Program-made: the position numbers and the translations under genes | Shown here: piece by piece, positions 41,847 to 49,411 of the stretch | Numbering within the stretch: the first letter of the stretch is position 1 | Layout: each line of letters starts with the position of its first letter | The notes under the pieces: model-generated | What the model was told of the DNA's origin: nothing | The model's input: only the letters and a program-made list of their open reading frames with translations | Databases searched by the model: none | DNA from: Lachnospiraceae bacterium | Lineage (GTDB): Bacteria > Bacillota > Clostridia > Lachnospirales > Lachnospiraceae | Direction: 5' to 3' | DNA: 56,850 nucleotides | Assembly (NCBI GenBank): GCA_014804245.1 | Contig: JAAVAE010000018.1 | Coordinates: 64,976-121,825 of the forward strand

Positions 41847-43424
41847 ATGAAACAAATTACAAGCCATTATAAAAGAGTAAACGTAAGAGGAATTAAAATT
41901 GCAGTACTGGCAGTTTTTGTCAGTATATTTTTTCTGCCTTCTTTTGTACCCTTTGAAAAAACGGGTAATAATATCTTTACAGTGATTTTGAACAATCAAG
42001 AGATTGGTATGGTTTCTGCGCCGGAGGAAGCGGAAAAGTATGTCGTGGAGGCGAGAAGGCAGCTGGCATCGGGAAGTGAAGAACTGGTACTGGTGGAAAG
42101 CGATCTGGAAATTGTTGGGAGCGAGGTGCTTTTTGGAAGGACAGATGATCCGGACCAGATCATGGAGAAGATGCTGCAGGTTCTCTCTTCAGATGTTGTG
42201 GAAACTCTGCACAGATCCTATGTTGTCAAAATCAATGAATATATGGTAAATCTTTCCAGCCAGGATGCGGTTAATGAGCTTTTACAGGCAGCGCTTGATA
42301 AATATGACAGTGAAGGGAGATATCAGGTTGATTTGCTCCTTGATCCCGCCAGAGAATTGTCGGTTCTCACCACTTCTATCAGGACAGAGGAAGAGGTCGT
42401 GGAGGAAGCTAAGGAGGTCGTTCATCTTGAGGCAGGCATCCATGCGGATTTGACTGAGGTTTTTGAAGAAGTGGAGCCTGCAGGAGAAAAGGATTTTGAG
42501 GATTATGACTTGGGGCTTATTTCCATGGAATATGGGGATACAGTTGAAGTAGTGGAGGCTTATCTTAAAGAAGATGAACTGACAGAACTTAACGCGGCGA
42601 TTCGAGAAGTGACCCAGGATGAAGAAAAGAGCGATGTATATGAGGTGGTGTCTGGCGATACCCTTTCTGAGATTGCCATAAAAACCAACATCCCTATGGA
42701 CAAGCTGATTGAGATGAATGATTCCCTTGAGGATGAAAGATCTATGATCAGAGCAGGGGATGAACTGATCATCACAGTGCCGGAACCGAAGCTGGCAGTG
42801 GTACGTCAGGAGGAAATGTATTACGAAGAAGATTATGAGGAAGATGTCATCTATATAGACAATGATGACTGGTATACTACGGAAACAAAAACGCTGCAGG
42901 AGCCTTCTGCCGGTCATAGAAGGGTAATTGCAGTGGTTACTTTCGAGAATGATAAGGAAACAGCGACGGAAATCATCAAGGAAGAGGTTACTTATGAGGC
43001 CGTTCCCAAGATTGTTGAAAGGGGAACCAAGATTCCTCCTACTTATATCAAACCGATTTCCGGCGGGCGCTTATCGTCCAGTTTTGGACGCCGAAGCAGA
43101 CCTACAAAAGGCGCCAGCACATATCATAAAGGTGTCGACTGGGCTACACCTACAGGGACCGCGGTATTTGCATCCTGCGGCGGTACGGTGGTAAAAGCCG
43201 GCTGGGGAAGCGGATATGGATATGTGGTCTATATCAATCATCCGGACGGAAGACAGACAAGATATGGGCATCTTAGCAAGGTATTGGTATCTGCCGGACA
43301 GACTGTTTCACAGGGGCAAAAGATCGCTCTCAGCGGAAATACAGGTGTCAGTACGGGTCCTCATCTGCACTTTGAGATACTGATCAATGGGTCACAGGTG
43401 AACCCCCTTCAATATCTGAACTGA
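41847..43424 (+). CDS. LysM and M23 cell-wall endopeptidase
   Basis: A 525-residue secreted or anchored protein. A membrane segment at about 18-36 is followed by an acidic helical region, a LysM repeat (about 265-310; YEVVSGDTLSEIAIKTNIPMD), a G5-like strand region (about 350-400), and an M23 (LytM) domain at about 410-525 with SSFGRRSRP, YHKGVDWA (zinc ligands His and Asp) and GPHLHFEI. The zinc site is complete, so it should cut peptidoglycan cross-links. murA follows 123 bases later, in keeping with a cell-wall role. GGAG lies nine bases before the start. Confidence 0.9.
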   Translation: MKQITSHYKRVNVRGIKIAVLAVFVSIFFLPSFVPFEKTGNNIFTVILNNQEIGMVSAPEEAEKYVVEARRQLASGSEELVLVESDLEIVGSEVLFGRTDDPDQIMEKMLQVLSSDVVETLHRSYVVKINEYMVNLSSQDAVNELLQAALDKYDSEGRYQVDLLLDPARELSVLTTSIRTEEEVVEEAKEVVHLEAGIHADLTEVFEEVEPAGEKDFEDYDLGLISMEYGDTVEVVEAYLKEDELTELNAAIREVTQDEEKSDVYEVVSGDTLSEIAIKTNIPMDKLIEMNDSLEDERSMIRAGDELIITVPEPKLAVVRQEEMYYEEDYEEDVIYIDNDDWYTTETKTLQEPSAGHRRVIAVVTFENDKETATEIIKEEVTYEAVPKIVERGTKIPPTYIKPISGGRLSSSFGRRSRPTKGASTYHKGVDWATPTGTAVFASCGGTVVKAGWGSGYGYVVYINHPDGRQTRYGHLSKVLVSAGQTVSQGQKIALSGNTGVSTGPHLHFEILINGSQVNPLQYLN

Positions 43425-43433
43425 TGTTTGATG

Positions 43434-43461
43434 TTTACAAATAATTACAATATGTTATAAT
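43434..43461 (+). promoter_or_regulatory. murA promoter
   Basis: TTTACA (43434-43439), a 16-base spacer and TATAAT (43456-43461) lie about 90 bases before murA. Confidence 0.6.
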
Positions 43462-43547
43462 GTACGGTAGCGAGAAGAGATTACTTGATTTGTAATATGA
43501 TAAATTTGTGTTTAGAAAATTCGATTTTGATTATATAGAGGTATACT

Positions 43548-44840
43548 ATGGAGCAGTATGCAATAAAAGGCGGCAATCCGTTGGTGGGAGAAGTGGAGAT
43601 AGGCGGAGCCAAGAATGCAGCGCTTGCTATTCTGGCAGCTTCCATTATGACGGATGAAAGCGTATTGATAGAGAACGTACCGGATGTTCGGGATACCAAT
43701 GTAATGATGCAGGCCATTGAGAGTATTGGCGGAATCGTTGAGCACATTGACAGACACACGGTGAGAATATCCGGGAAATCCATTATGGATTTGGTCATTG
43801 AGGACGATTTTATTAAGAAGATACGTGCTTCTTACTATTTACTGGGCGCTCTGCTTGGGAAATACAAGAAAGCACAGGTAACGTTACCGGGAGGCTGTAA
43901 TATAGGGCTTCGACCGATTGATCAGCATATTAAGGGCTTTCGTGCATTAGGTGCAGATGTAAGAATTGAGCATGGTCTTATTATAGCTGAGGCAGAAAAA
44001 CTCCGCGGCAGCCATATTTATATGGATGTGGTGACGGTAGGCGCTACCATTGATGTGATGATGGCGGCAGTCATGGCAGAGGGGCAGACCATCATCGAAA
44101 ATGCGGCAAAAGAACCGCATGTGGTGGATGTTGCAAACTTCCTAAACAGCATGGGTGCAGTGATTAAAGGCGCAGGTACGGATGTGATCAGAATAAAAGG
44201 AGTGCCTAAGCTTCACGGAACAGAGTATACAATTATACCTGATCAGATTGAAGCAGGGACGTTTATGTTTGCAGCGGCAGTGACGAAAGGTGATGTGACG
44301 GTCAAGAATGTGATTCCAAAGCATTTAGAGTCCATCAGTGCCAAACTCACTGAGATTGGCTGTGAGGTGGAGGAGTCGGACGATGCCGTAAGAGTGGTAG
44401 CTGCAAAGCCATTATCCCATACCCATGTTAAGACCCTTCCTTACCCGGGATTCCCGACGGACATGCAGCCCCAGATTACTGTGGCGCTGGGATTGTCGAG
44501 GGGAACCAGCATCGTTACGGAGAGCATATTTGAAAATCGCTTCAAATATGTAGATGAGCTTACAAGAATGGGCGCAAGCATCAAGGTGGAAGGCAATACG
44601 GCAATCATCGACGGTGTGCCGAAGTATACGGGGGCAAGTATCAGCGCACCCGATCTGCGTGCAGGCGCAGCTTTGGTAATTGCGGGACTTTCGGCAGAAG
44701 GCACGACGGTGATTGATGATATTAAGTTTATTGAAAGAGGATATGAAGATTTTCATATTAAATTGAAAAATCTCGGTGCACAGATAGAAAAAGTAAATTC
44801 TGAAAGGGAACTGCAGAAGTTCCGTTTAAAGACAGGCTGA
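43548..44840 (+). CDS. murA: UDP-N-acetylglucosamine 1-carboxyvinyltransferase
   Basis: A 430-residue EPSP-synthase-fold enzyme. GGNPLVGEVEIGGAKNAAL at the N-terminus carries the conserved Lys-Asn pair, and LPGGCNIGLRPIDQH carries the active-site Cys (fosfomycin target), so the protein is expected to be fosfomycin sensitive at that site. It adds enolpyruvate to UDP-GlcNAc, the first step of peptidoglycan precursor synthesis. AGAGG precedes the ATG. A shared terminator lies between it and the convergent HD-GYP gene. Confidence 0.95.
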   Translation: MEQYAIKGGNPLVGEVEIGGAKNAALAILAASIMTDESVLIENVPDVRDTNVMMQAIESIGGIVEHIDRHTVRISGKSIMDLVIEDDFIKKIRASYYLLGALLGKYKKAQVTLPGGCNIGLRPIDQHIKGFRALGADVRIEHGLIIAEAEKLRGSHIYMDVVTVGATIDVMMAAVMAEGQTIIENAAKEPHVVDVANFLNSMGAVIKGAGTDVIRIKGVPKLHGTEYTIIPDQIEAGTFMFAAAVTKGDVTVKNVIPKHLESISAKLTEIGCEVEESDDAVRVVAAKPLSHTHVKTLPYPGFPTDMQPQITVALGLSRGTSIVTESIFENRFKYVDELTRMGASIKVEGNTAIIDGVPKYTGASISAPDLRAGAALVIAGLSAEGTTVIDDIKFIERGYEDFHIKLKNLGAQIEKVNSERELQKFRLKTG

Positions 44841-44848
44841 GACAGAAA

Positions 44849-44876
44849 AGAAGCTCTGGTTTATACCAGAGCTTCT
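44849..44876. terminator. Bidirectional terminator between murA and the HD-GYP gene
   Basis: AGAAGCTCTGG (44849-44859) and CCAGAGCTTCT (44866-44876) are exact complements with a 6-base loop. The stop codon of the minus-strand gene lies inside it. Confidence 0.75.
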
Positions 44877-45931
44877 ATTACTATATCTGGATGAATACTT
44901 AGATCAAGGAATCCATGTTCTGTCTGAACGGTGGGAGCGGAAAGTTTTTCTCTGTGAATAAAGACGATCTTTCCGATAAGTCCGTTGCTTAGACGAACAC
45001 TATTAAGAAGGTAAGTATTGACTACATTTTCAAGGAAAGTCATAATGAGACCGACATCATACCGCTGGAGTCCCTCGCTTTCAAAAAGTGCGATTGCCTT
45101 GAATGGGCATAAAGGACCGCGGTAAATCCGGGCACTGGTCATGGCATCATATACATCCGCTATGGCTACCATTTTTGCGTAGATACCTACCTTTTCACCA
45201 CGCAAACCATAAGGATAACCGGTTCCGTCACATCTCTCGTGGTGCATCAGCACAGCGTCTAAAACGGCTGGGTCAAGTGAGGAGTTCTGCAGAATGCGGT
45301 ATCCTTCCTGAGGGTGCTTCTTGACGATGTCATACTCGTCAGTGGTAAGCTTGCCGGGTTTTTTGATGATTGTGTCGGGAATCTGTGTCTTGCCGATGTC
45401 GTGAAGCAGTCCGCTCATGGTAGCCAGCCGGATTTCTTCTTCGCTCATGCGCATCCATCTTGCAAAAACATTGCATATAAGAGCCACATTCATGCAGTGG
45501 GCATAGGTGGCGTCATCATATTCCCGCATATTATGCAGGATATCGAACAGATCCGTGGTAGTGCCTAATTCCAGAATATTCAACGTGTGATCCATAAGTT
45601 CATCTACGTCCAGCGGAGCGCCTTTGTCAACTACGTCATTCATTACCGATTTGAAGTTATCAACATCAGCTTCGAAGTCTTTACGGAATTGGATAAATTC
45701 CGGGCTTTTCTGGAGGCGCTCGGCGTAGGAGGATTCAACGGGAACACTAGCAGGTGCTTCCTCAGCACTGTCCTCTACCTTTATATAGAAGATGGAATAA
45801 TAGGCAAGCTTCGTGATTGTCCGGTCATTTAGGATCAGTCCTTTGGGTAAAATAAGTTGGTTGTTGTGAGTATAGACATCCTCGGCAGTGATCATGCCGG
45901 GAATAAGTTCAGAAGTCTTGATTCGTCTCAT
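44861..45931 (-). CDS. HD-GYP domain phosphodiesterase
   Basis: A 356-residue protein. An N-terminal domain of about 120 residues (RRIKTSELIPGMITAEDVY, the usual N-terminal extension) precedes an HD-GYP domain with HCMNVALICNVFARW, the metal motif LLHDIGK, HHERCDGTGYPYGLRG (the GYP signature) and IADVYDAMTSAR. Intact motifs predict hydrolysis of cyclic di-GMP. Start at 45931 is preferred over ATGs at 45937 and 45955 because GGGGGG lies six bases upstream. It could oppose the diguanylate cyclase at 28361. Confidence 0.88.
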   Translation of the reverse strand: MRRIKTSELIPGMITAEDVYTHNNQLILPKGLILNDRTITKLAYYSIFYIKVEDSAEEAPASVPVESSYAERLQKSPEFIQFRKDFEADVDNFKSVMNDVVDKGAPLDVDELMDHTLNILELGTTTDLFDILHNMREYDDATYAHCMNVALICNVFARWMRMSEEEIRLATMSGLLHDIGKTQIPDTIIKKPGKLTTDEYDIVKKHPQEGYRILQNSSLDPAVLDAVLMHHERCDGTGYPYGLRGEKVGIYAKMVAIADVYDAMTSARIYRGPLCPFKAIALFESEGLQRYDVGLIMTFLENVVNTYLLNSVRLSNGLIGKIVFIHREKLSAPTVQTEHGFLDLSIHPDIVIEALV

Positions 45932-46047
45932 GCGCATCCCCCCAATGTCAGTCATTTGAAAAATTTATTTATATAAATTTATTATAATGATGTTAGAAAA
46001 TAATGTCAATGAAACAAAAGTCCCTAAGAAGAGTTAAAAGAAATGCG

Positions 46048-46076
46048 TTGACAAAACAGTGTACATGGTGTACCCT
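46048..46076 (+). promoter_or_regulatory. metK promoter
   Basis: A consensus TTGACA (46048-46053), a 17-base spacer and a weak TACCCT (46071-46076) lie about 35 bases before the riboswitch. GTGTAC occurs twice in the spacer and -10 region. Confidence 0.55.
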
Positions 46077-46110
46077 ATTCCTAGATATGAAAATTCAATA
46101 TTGTAAAGAA

Positions 46111-46226
46111 TCTCTTATTCAGAGTGGTGGAGGTACATAGGACCTGTGAAGCCACGGCAACCCCAAGTGTGGAAGGTGCCTACCTGAGCGAATAAGCAGC
46201 CAAATGGCAAATCGAACAATAAGAGG
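46111..46226 (+). ncRNA. SAM-I (S-box) riboswitch
   Basis: P1 is formed by CTCTTATT (46112-46119) and AATAAGAG (46218-46225). Inside are the SAM-I core landmarks GGTGGAGGTACATAGGACC, then TGAAGCCACGGCAACC and GGTGCC..CCTGAGCGAAT. Order and spacing match the class. When SAM binds, P1 is held and the downstream terminator (46248-46275) can form; otherwise AATAAG of P1 can pair with CTTAT of the terminator arm (46252-46256). It represses metK when SAM is plentiful. Confidence 0.93.
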
Positions 46227-46247
46227 ATTTGATTATCGCAAGTCGGA

Positions 46248-46275
46248 TCCGCTTATAGTTTATAAGTGGATTTTT
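46248..46275 (+). terminator. Riboswitch-controlled terminator before metK
   Basis: TCCGCTTATA (46248-46257) and TATAAGTGGA (46261-46270) pair with one wobble and are followed by TTTTT. This is the expression platform of the SAM riboswitch. Confidence 0.85.
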
Positions 46276-46300
46276 ATTTTAACAAACAGGAGGAAAAGAA

Positions 46301-47488
46301 ATGGAAAAACGTTTATTTACTTCAGAATCTGTAACCGAAGGACATCCCGACAAAGTCTGCGATGCCATATCTGATGCGATTCTGGATGCATGCATGGAAA
46401 AAGACCCGATGAGCCGCGTAGCGTGTGAGACTGCTACCTGTACTGGATTCGTGCTTGTGACAGGAGAGATTACCACTAATGCTTATGTGGATATTCAGAA
46501 GATCGTGCGTGAAACAGTTAAGGAAATCGGTTATACCAAATCCGAATATGGATTTGACGGCAATACCTGTGCAGTACTGGTTGCTATTGATGAACAGTCC
46601 GCAGATATCGCTATGGGTGTAGACAAGGCTCTGGAAGCTAAGGAAAACAAAATGTCAGATGCTGAAATTGAAGCTATCGGCGCAGGCGATCAGGGTATGA
46701 TGTTCGGTTATGCAACCAACGAGACAGAGGAATATATGCCTTATTCCATCGCCCTTGCTCACAAGTTGGCGCTTCAGCTTACCAAGGTTCGTAAGGATGG
46801 AACCCTTCCTTATTTAAGACCCGACGGTAAGAGCCAGGTGTCTGTAGAGTATGATGAGGCTGGTAAGCCGGTTCGTCTGGAAGCAGTCGTTCTTTCTACC
46901 CAGCATGATGCTGATGTGACTCAGGAGCAGATTCACGAAGATATCAAGAAATATGTATTTGACCCTATCCTTCCCAAGGAACTGCTGGATGAAAACACCA
47001 AGTATTTCATCAATCCTACAGGTCGTTTCGTAATTGGCGGACCTCACGGTGATGCTGGTCTTACAGGACGTAAAATTATTGTAGACACTTACGGCGGTTA
47101 TGCACGTCACGGCGGCGGCGCTTTCTCCGGTAAGGACTGTACCAAGGTAGACAGAAGTGCAGCTTATGCAGCACGTTATGTTGCAAAGAATATTGTAGGA
47201 GCAGGTCTGGCTGACAAGTGTGAAATCCAGTTGTCTTATGCAATCGGCGTGGCACAGCCTACTTCTATTATGGTAGATACTTTCGGCACAGGAAAGATTT
47301 CCGATGAAAAACTGGTGGATGTGGTAAGAGAAAACTTTGACTTACGTCCTGCCGGAATCATCAAGATGTTGGATTTACGCCGTCCGATCTACAAGCAGAC
47401 AGCTGCTTATGGTCATTTTGGACGCAACGATCTGGATCTGCCTTGGGAGAAGCTGGATAAGGTGGATGCGCTTAAGAAATATTTATAA
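46301..47488 (+). CDS. metK: S-adenosylmethionine synthetase
   Basis: A 395-residue methionine adenosyltransferase. [15 protein letters not shown] at the N-terminus, [16 protein letters not shown] (the ATP site), [21 protein letters not shown] (P-loop-like signature) and the C-terminal [14 protein letters not shown] are all present. It makes SAM from methionine and ATP. AGGAGG lies eight bases before the ATG, after a SAM riboswitch and terminator that control it. A terminator also follows. Confidence 0.97.
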   Translation: MEKRLFTSESVTEGHPDKVCDAISDAILDACMEKDPMSRVACETATCTGFVLVTGEITTNAYVDIQKIVRETVKEIGYTKSEYGFDGNTCAVLVAIDEQSADIAMGVDKALEAKENKMSDAEIEAIGAGDQGMMFGYATNETEEYMPYSIALAHKLALQLTKVRKDGTLPYLRPDGKSQVSVEYDEAGKPVRLEAVVLSTQHDADVTQEQIHEDIKKYVFDPILPKELLDENTKYFINPTGRFVIGGPHGDAGLTGRKIIVDTYGGYARHGGGAFSGKDCTKVDRSAAYAARYVAKNIVGAGLADKCEIQLSYAIGVAQPTSIMVDTFGTGKISDEKLVDVVRENFDLRPAGIIKMLDLRRPIYKQTAAYGHFGRNDLDLPWEKLDKVDALKKYL

Positions 47489-47505
47489 ATATTGCTTGAT
47501 AAGAT

Positions 47506-47530
47506 AAGGGGCTGCTTCGGCAGCCTCTTT
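47506..47530 (+). terminator. Terminator after metK
   Basis: A stem of about ten pairs (GGGGCTGC with GCAGCCTC, one wobble) around a TTCG tetraloop, followed by TTT. Confidence 0.85.
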
Positions 47531-47588
47531 AGATGTTGAAGACAGGAACTATTAATCGATAACAAAAGAAAAAGAGGAGGCGGTTATT

Positions 47589-48836
47589 GTGGGAAAGTTT
47601 TGTGTACAGTGTGGAGCAAAGCTGGAGGAGAATGCAGCATTTTGCAGTAAATGCGGAGCACCTGCCGGAATGACGGAGAAAGATAGCGGAAAAGCGCCGG
47701 ATAAAGAAGCAGCAGGTAAAGAGAAATCAGGCAGCGGGAAGCGCATTGCGGTTATTTCCGTTATAGCGGTAGTTCTGCTTCTTTTGTTAGCGGGAGTAGG
47801 AAGTGCGATGTATTTATCAAGTGATAAATATCAGTGCAAAAGAAATGTGCGTCTTGCAGATAAGAATTATGAGGCAGAAGCATATGAGGAAGCACTTTCC
47901 TACTATGAGGCGGCACTTGATCTGGATGATACTCTTGTGGAAGCGTATCTGAAGTCAGCTGATATTTATTTGAAGGAAGATTCTTATGAAAAAGCCCTCA
48001 AGATTCTGAAGCGGGGGATGAAGAAGAATGAAGATGAGGAAAGCTGGGAACTTCTGAACGAGGAATATGAAAAAGTGTGTCTGGAAGGTGCAGATTTCCT
48101 TTTGGACAGCGGCGAATATGAGCAGGCCATAGATTTGCTAAAGGAAGGTCAGGAAGTTGTAGGAGCTGTCAGTGCCGCAGCATTAGCAGATAAGGAGAAA
48201 GAGATACAGGAATATCTTTTCCCTTCGGCAGATAAGACAGTAGCAGCTTTGTTTGAGGTATATGTGAAGAACAACGCTGGTCCTATACAGGAGTTGCTCG
48301 GATTTGCTTCTGAGGAGGATGTTTACCAGGCGTTTCACGAGAAAGGCATTGACATGGAACTGGCAAGTCAGTTAAGTATGGAATTGGTAGATGCAGGTAT
48401 TACCCTTTCTGATGATGAAATGGAGGAACTTGTAGACTCTTATGTGAAATTCTTAAGTAAAGCGGAATGTACGGCAGAAATTGAGAGTGAAAGCGATAAT
48501 GGAGTATTTGTTGCTTTGGAAGTATATGGCTTTTCTTTTGATGAAATGACGCAGGCTATGCTAGATGCTAGTGACAGAATGGTTAACAGTGTCACATATA
48601 AAGATCAGCTTGCTCTTGCAGCTGGAGAGATGGAGGTGTTATCCGCATACATGCAACAGTATTTGAAGGATCTCTTTGATGAACTTTCTGAGATTGAGAT
48701 TAATACGGAACCGGTTGAAGTGATTGTTTATTGTGAAAAAGTTCCAATTAATGTGAGCGGCACAGAGAGAATCGTCTATCTTCCCAGCGATATGGATAGA
48801 TTTTCATATGATATTGAAAATGCAGTATTTCAATAA
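47589..48836 (+). CDS. Zinc-ribbon and TPR membrane protein
   Basis: A 415-residue protein. An N-terminal zinc ribbon (CVQCGAKLEENAAFCSKCGAP) is followed by a lysine/glycine linker and one membrane span at about 52-76. Residues about 80-180 form three TPR-like helical pairs (NYEAEAYEEALSYYEAALDL; SYEKALKILKRGM; GEYEQAIDLLKEG). The remaining 240 residues are acidic and unknown. The layout places the ribbon inside and the repeats outside the cell. Similar proteins are frequent in Lachnospiraceae without known role. Start is a GTG with AGGAGG seven bases upstream. Confidence 0.78.
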   Translation: MGKFCVQCGAKLEENAAFCSKCGAPAGMTEKDSGKAPDKEAAGKEKSGSGKRIAVISVIAVVLLLLLAGVGSAMYLSSDKYQCKRNVRLADKNYEAEAYEEALSYYEAALDLDDTLVEAYLKSADIYLKEDSYEKALKILKRGMKKNEDEESWELLNEEYEKVCLEGADFLLDSGEYEQAIDLLKEGQEVVGAVSAAALADKEKEIQEYLFPSADKTVAALFEVYVKNNAGPIQELLGFASEEDVYQAFHEKGIDMELASQLSMELVDAGITLSDDEMEELVDSYVKFLSKAECTAEIESESDNGVFVALEVYGFSFDEMTQAMLDASDRMVNSVTYKDQLALAAGEMEVLSAYMQQYLKDLFDELSEIEINTEPVEVIVYCEKVPINVSGTERIVYLPSDMDRFSYDIENAVFQ

Positions 48837-48846
48837 GAATCTTGTG

Positions 48847-48888
48847 GATGCTAAGTTATGGCGCGGAAGCTATAGCTTAGCATCTTTC
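48847..48888 (+). terminator. Terminator before the BlaI-M56 operon
   Basis: GATGCTAAG (48847-48855) and CTTAGCATC (48876-48884) are exact complements with further inner pairing, followed by TTT. Confidence 0.75.
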
Positions 48889-48929
48889 TATTAATAAGGC
48901 AGTTCGGGAAGTGTGTCGGCAAAATACTA

Positions 48930-48980
48930 TTGACACATGGTGTCTACGGGTGTAAACTATAAATGTCTACACGAGTAGAC
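48930..48980 (+). promoter_or_regulatory. Promoter and twin BlaI-type operators
   Basis: TTGACA (48930-48935), a 17-base spacer and TAAACT (48953-48958). Dyads GTCTAC-N4-GTAAAC (48942-48957, over the -10) and GTCTAC-N4-GTAGAC (48965-48980, perfect, just downstream) are centred 23 bp apart. They suit two dimers of the downstream BlaI/MecI-type repressor. Autorepression is strongly suggested. Confidence 0.75.
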
Positions 48981-49017
48981 GCGAATGTATGTGTATGGAC
49001 GAACAAGGAGGAGACAG

Positions 49018-49383
49018 ATGGATAAGAAGGTAACAGTTTCCGATGCGGAACTTGAGATTCTGGAGGTTTTATGGGCGGCGGGCGCAGCGTTGAACTCCGC
49101 AGAAATCCGCGCCCGGCTCAGTAAAAACTGGGAGAGGACTACGGTCCTCACATTAATTCAAAGGCTCTTAAAAAAAGGTGTGCTCAACCAGGAAAAGAGG
49201 GACGTATATTATTATGCACCCTGTATCAGGCGTGAGGAGTACGTTAAGGAGGAAACAAAGAATTTCGTGGATAAGTTTTTTAAGGGCAGTTCCCGGAACC
49301 TGGCGGCAGCACTGGTGAACAGTGAGGCTTTGACGAAAGAGGATCTTGAAGAACTCCGTAATTATTTTAATCAGAATTGTTAG
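49018..49383 (+). CDS. BlaI/MecI/CopY-family repressor
   Basis: A 121-residue winged-helix repressor: VSDAELEILEVLWAAGAALNSAEI, RTTVLTLIQRLLKKGVLNQEKR (recognition helix and wing), then a helical dimer tail. In the family, cleavage of the tail by the partner M56 protein releases DNA. ATG 49018 has AAGGAGGAG about five bases upstream; an in-frame ATG at 48985 lies within or beside the operators and is unlikely. Its gene is followed 28 bases later by the M56 gene, and two matching operators lie in its promoter. Confidence 0.92.
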   Translation: MDKKVTVSDAELEILEVLWAAGAALNSAEIRARLSKNWERTTVLTLIQRLLKKGVLNQEKRDVYYYAPCIRREEYVKEETKNFVDKFFKGSSRNLAAALVNSEALTKEDLEELRNYFNQNC

Positions 49384-49411
49384 CCGATATCAGGCAGATT
49401 GGAGCATGAGC

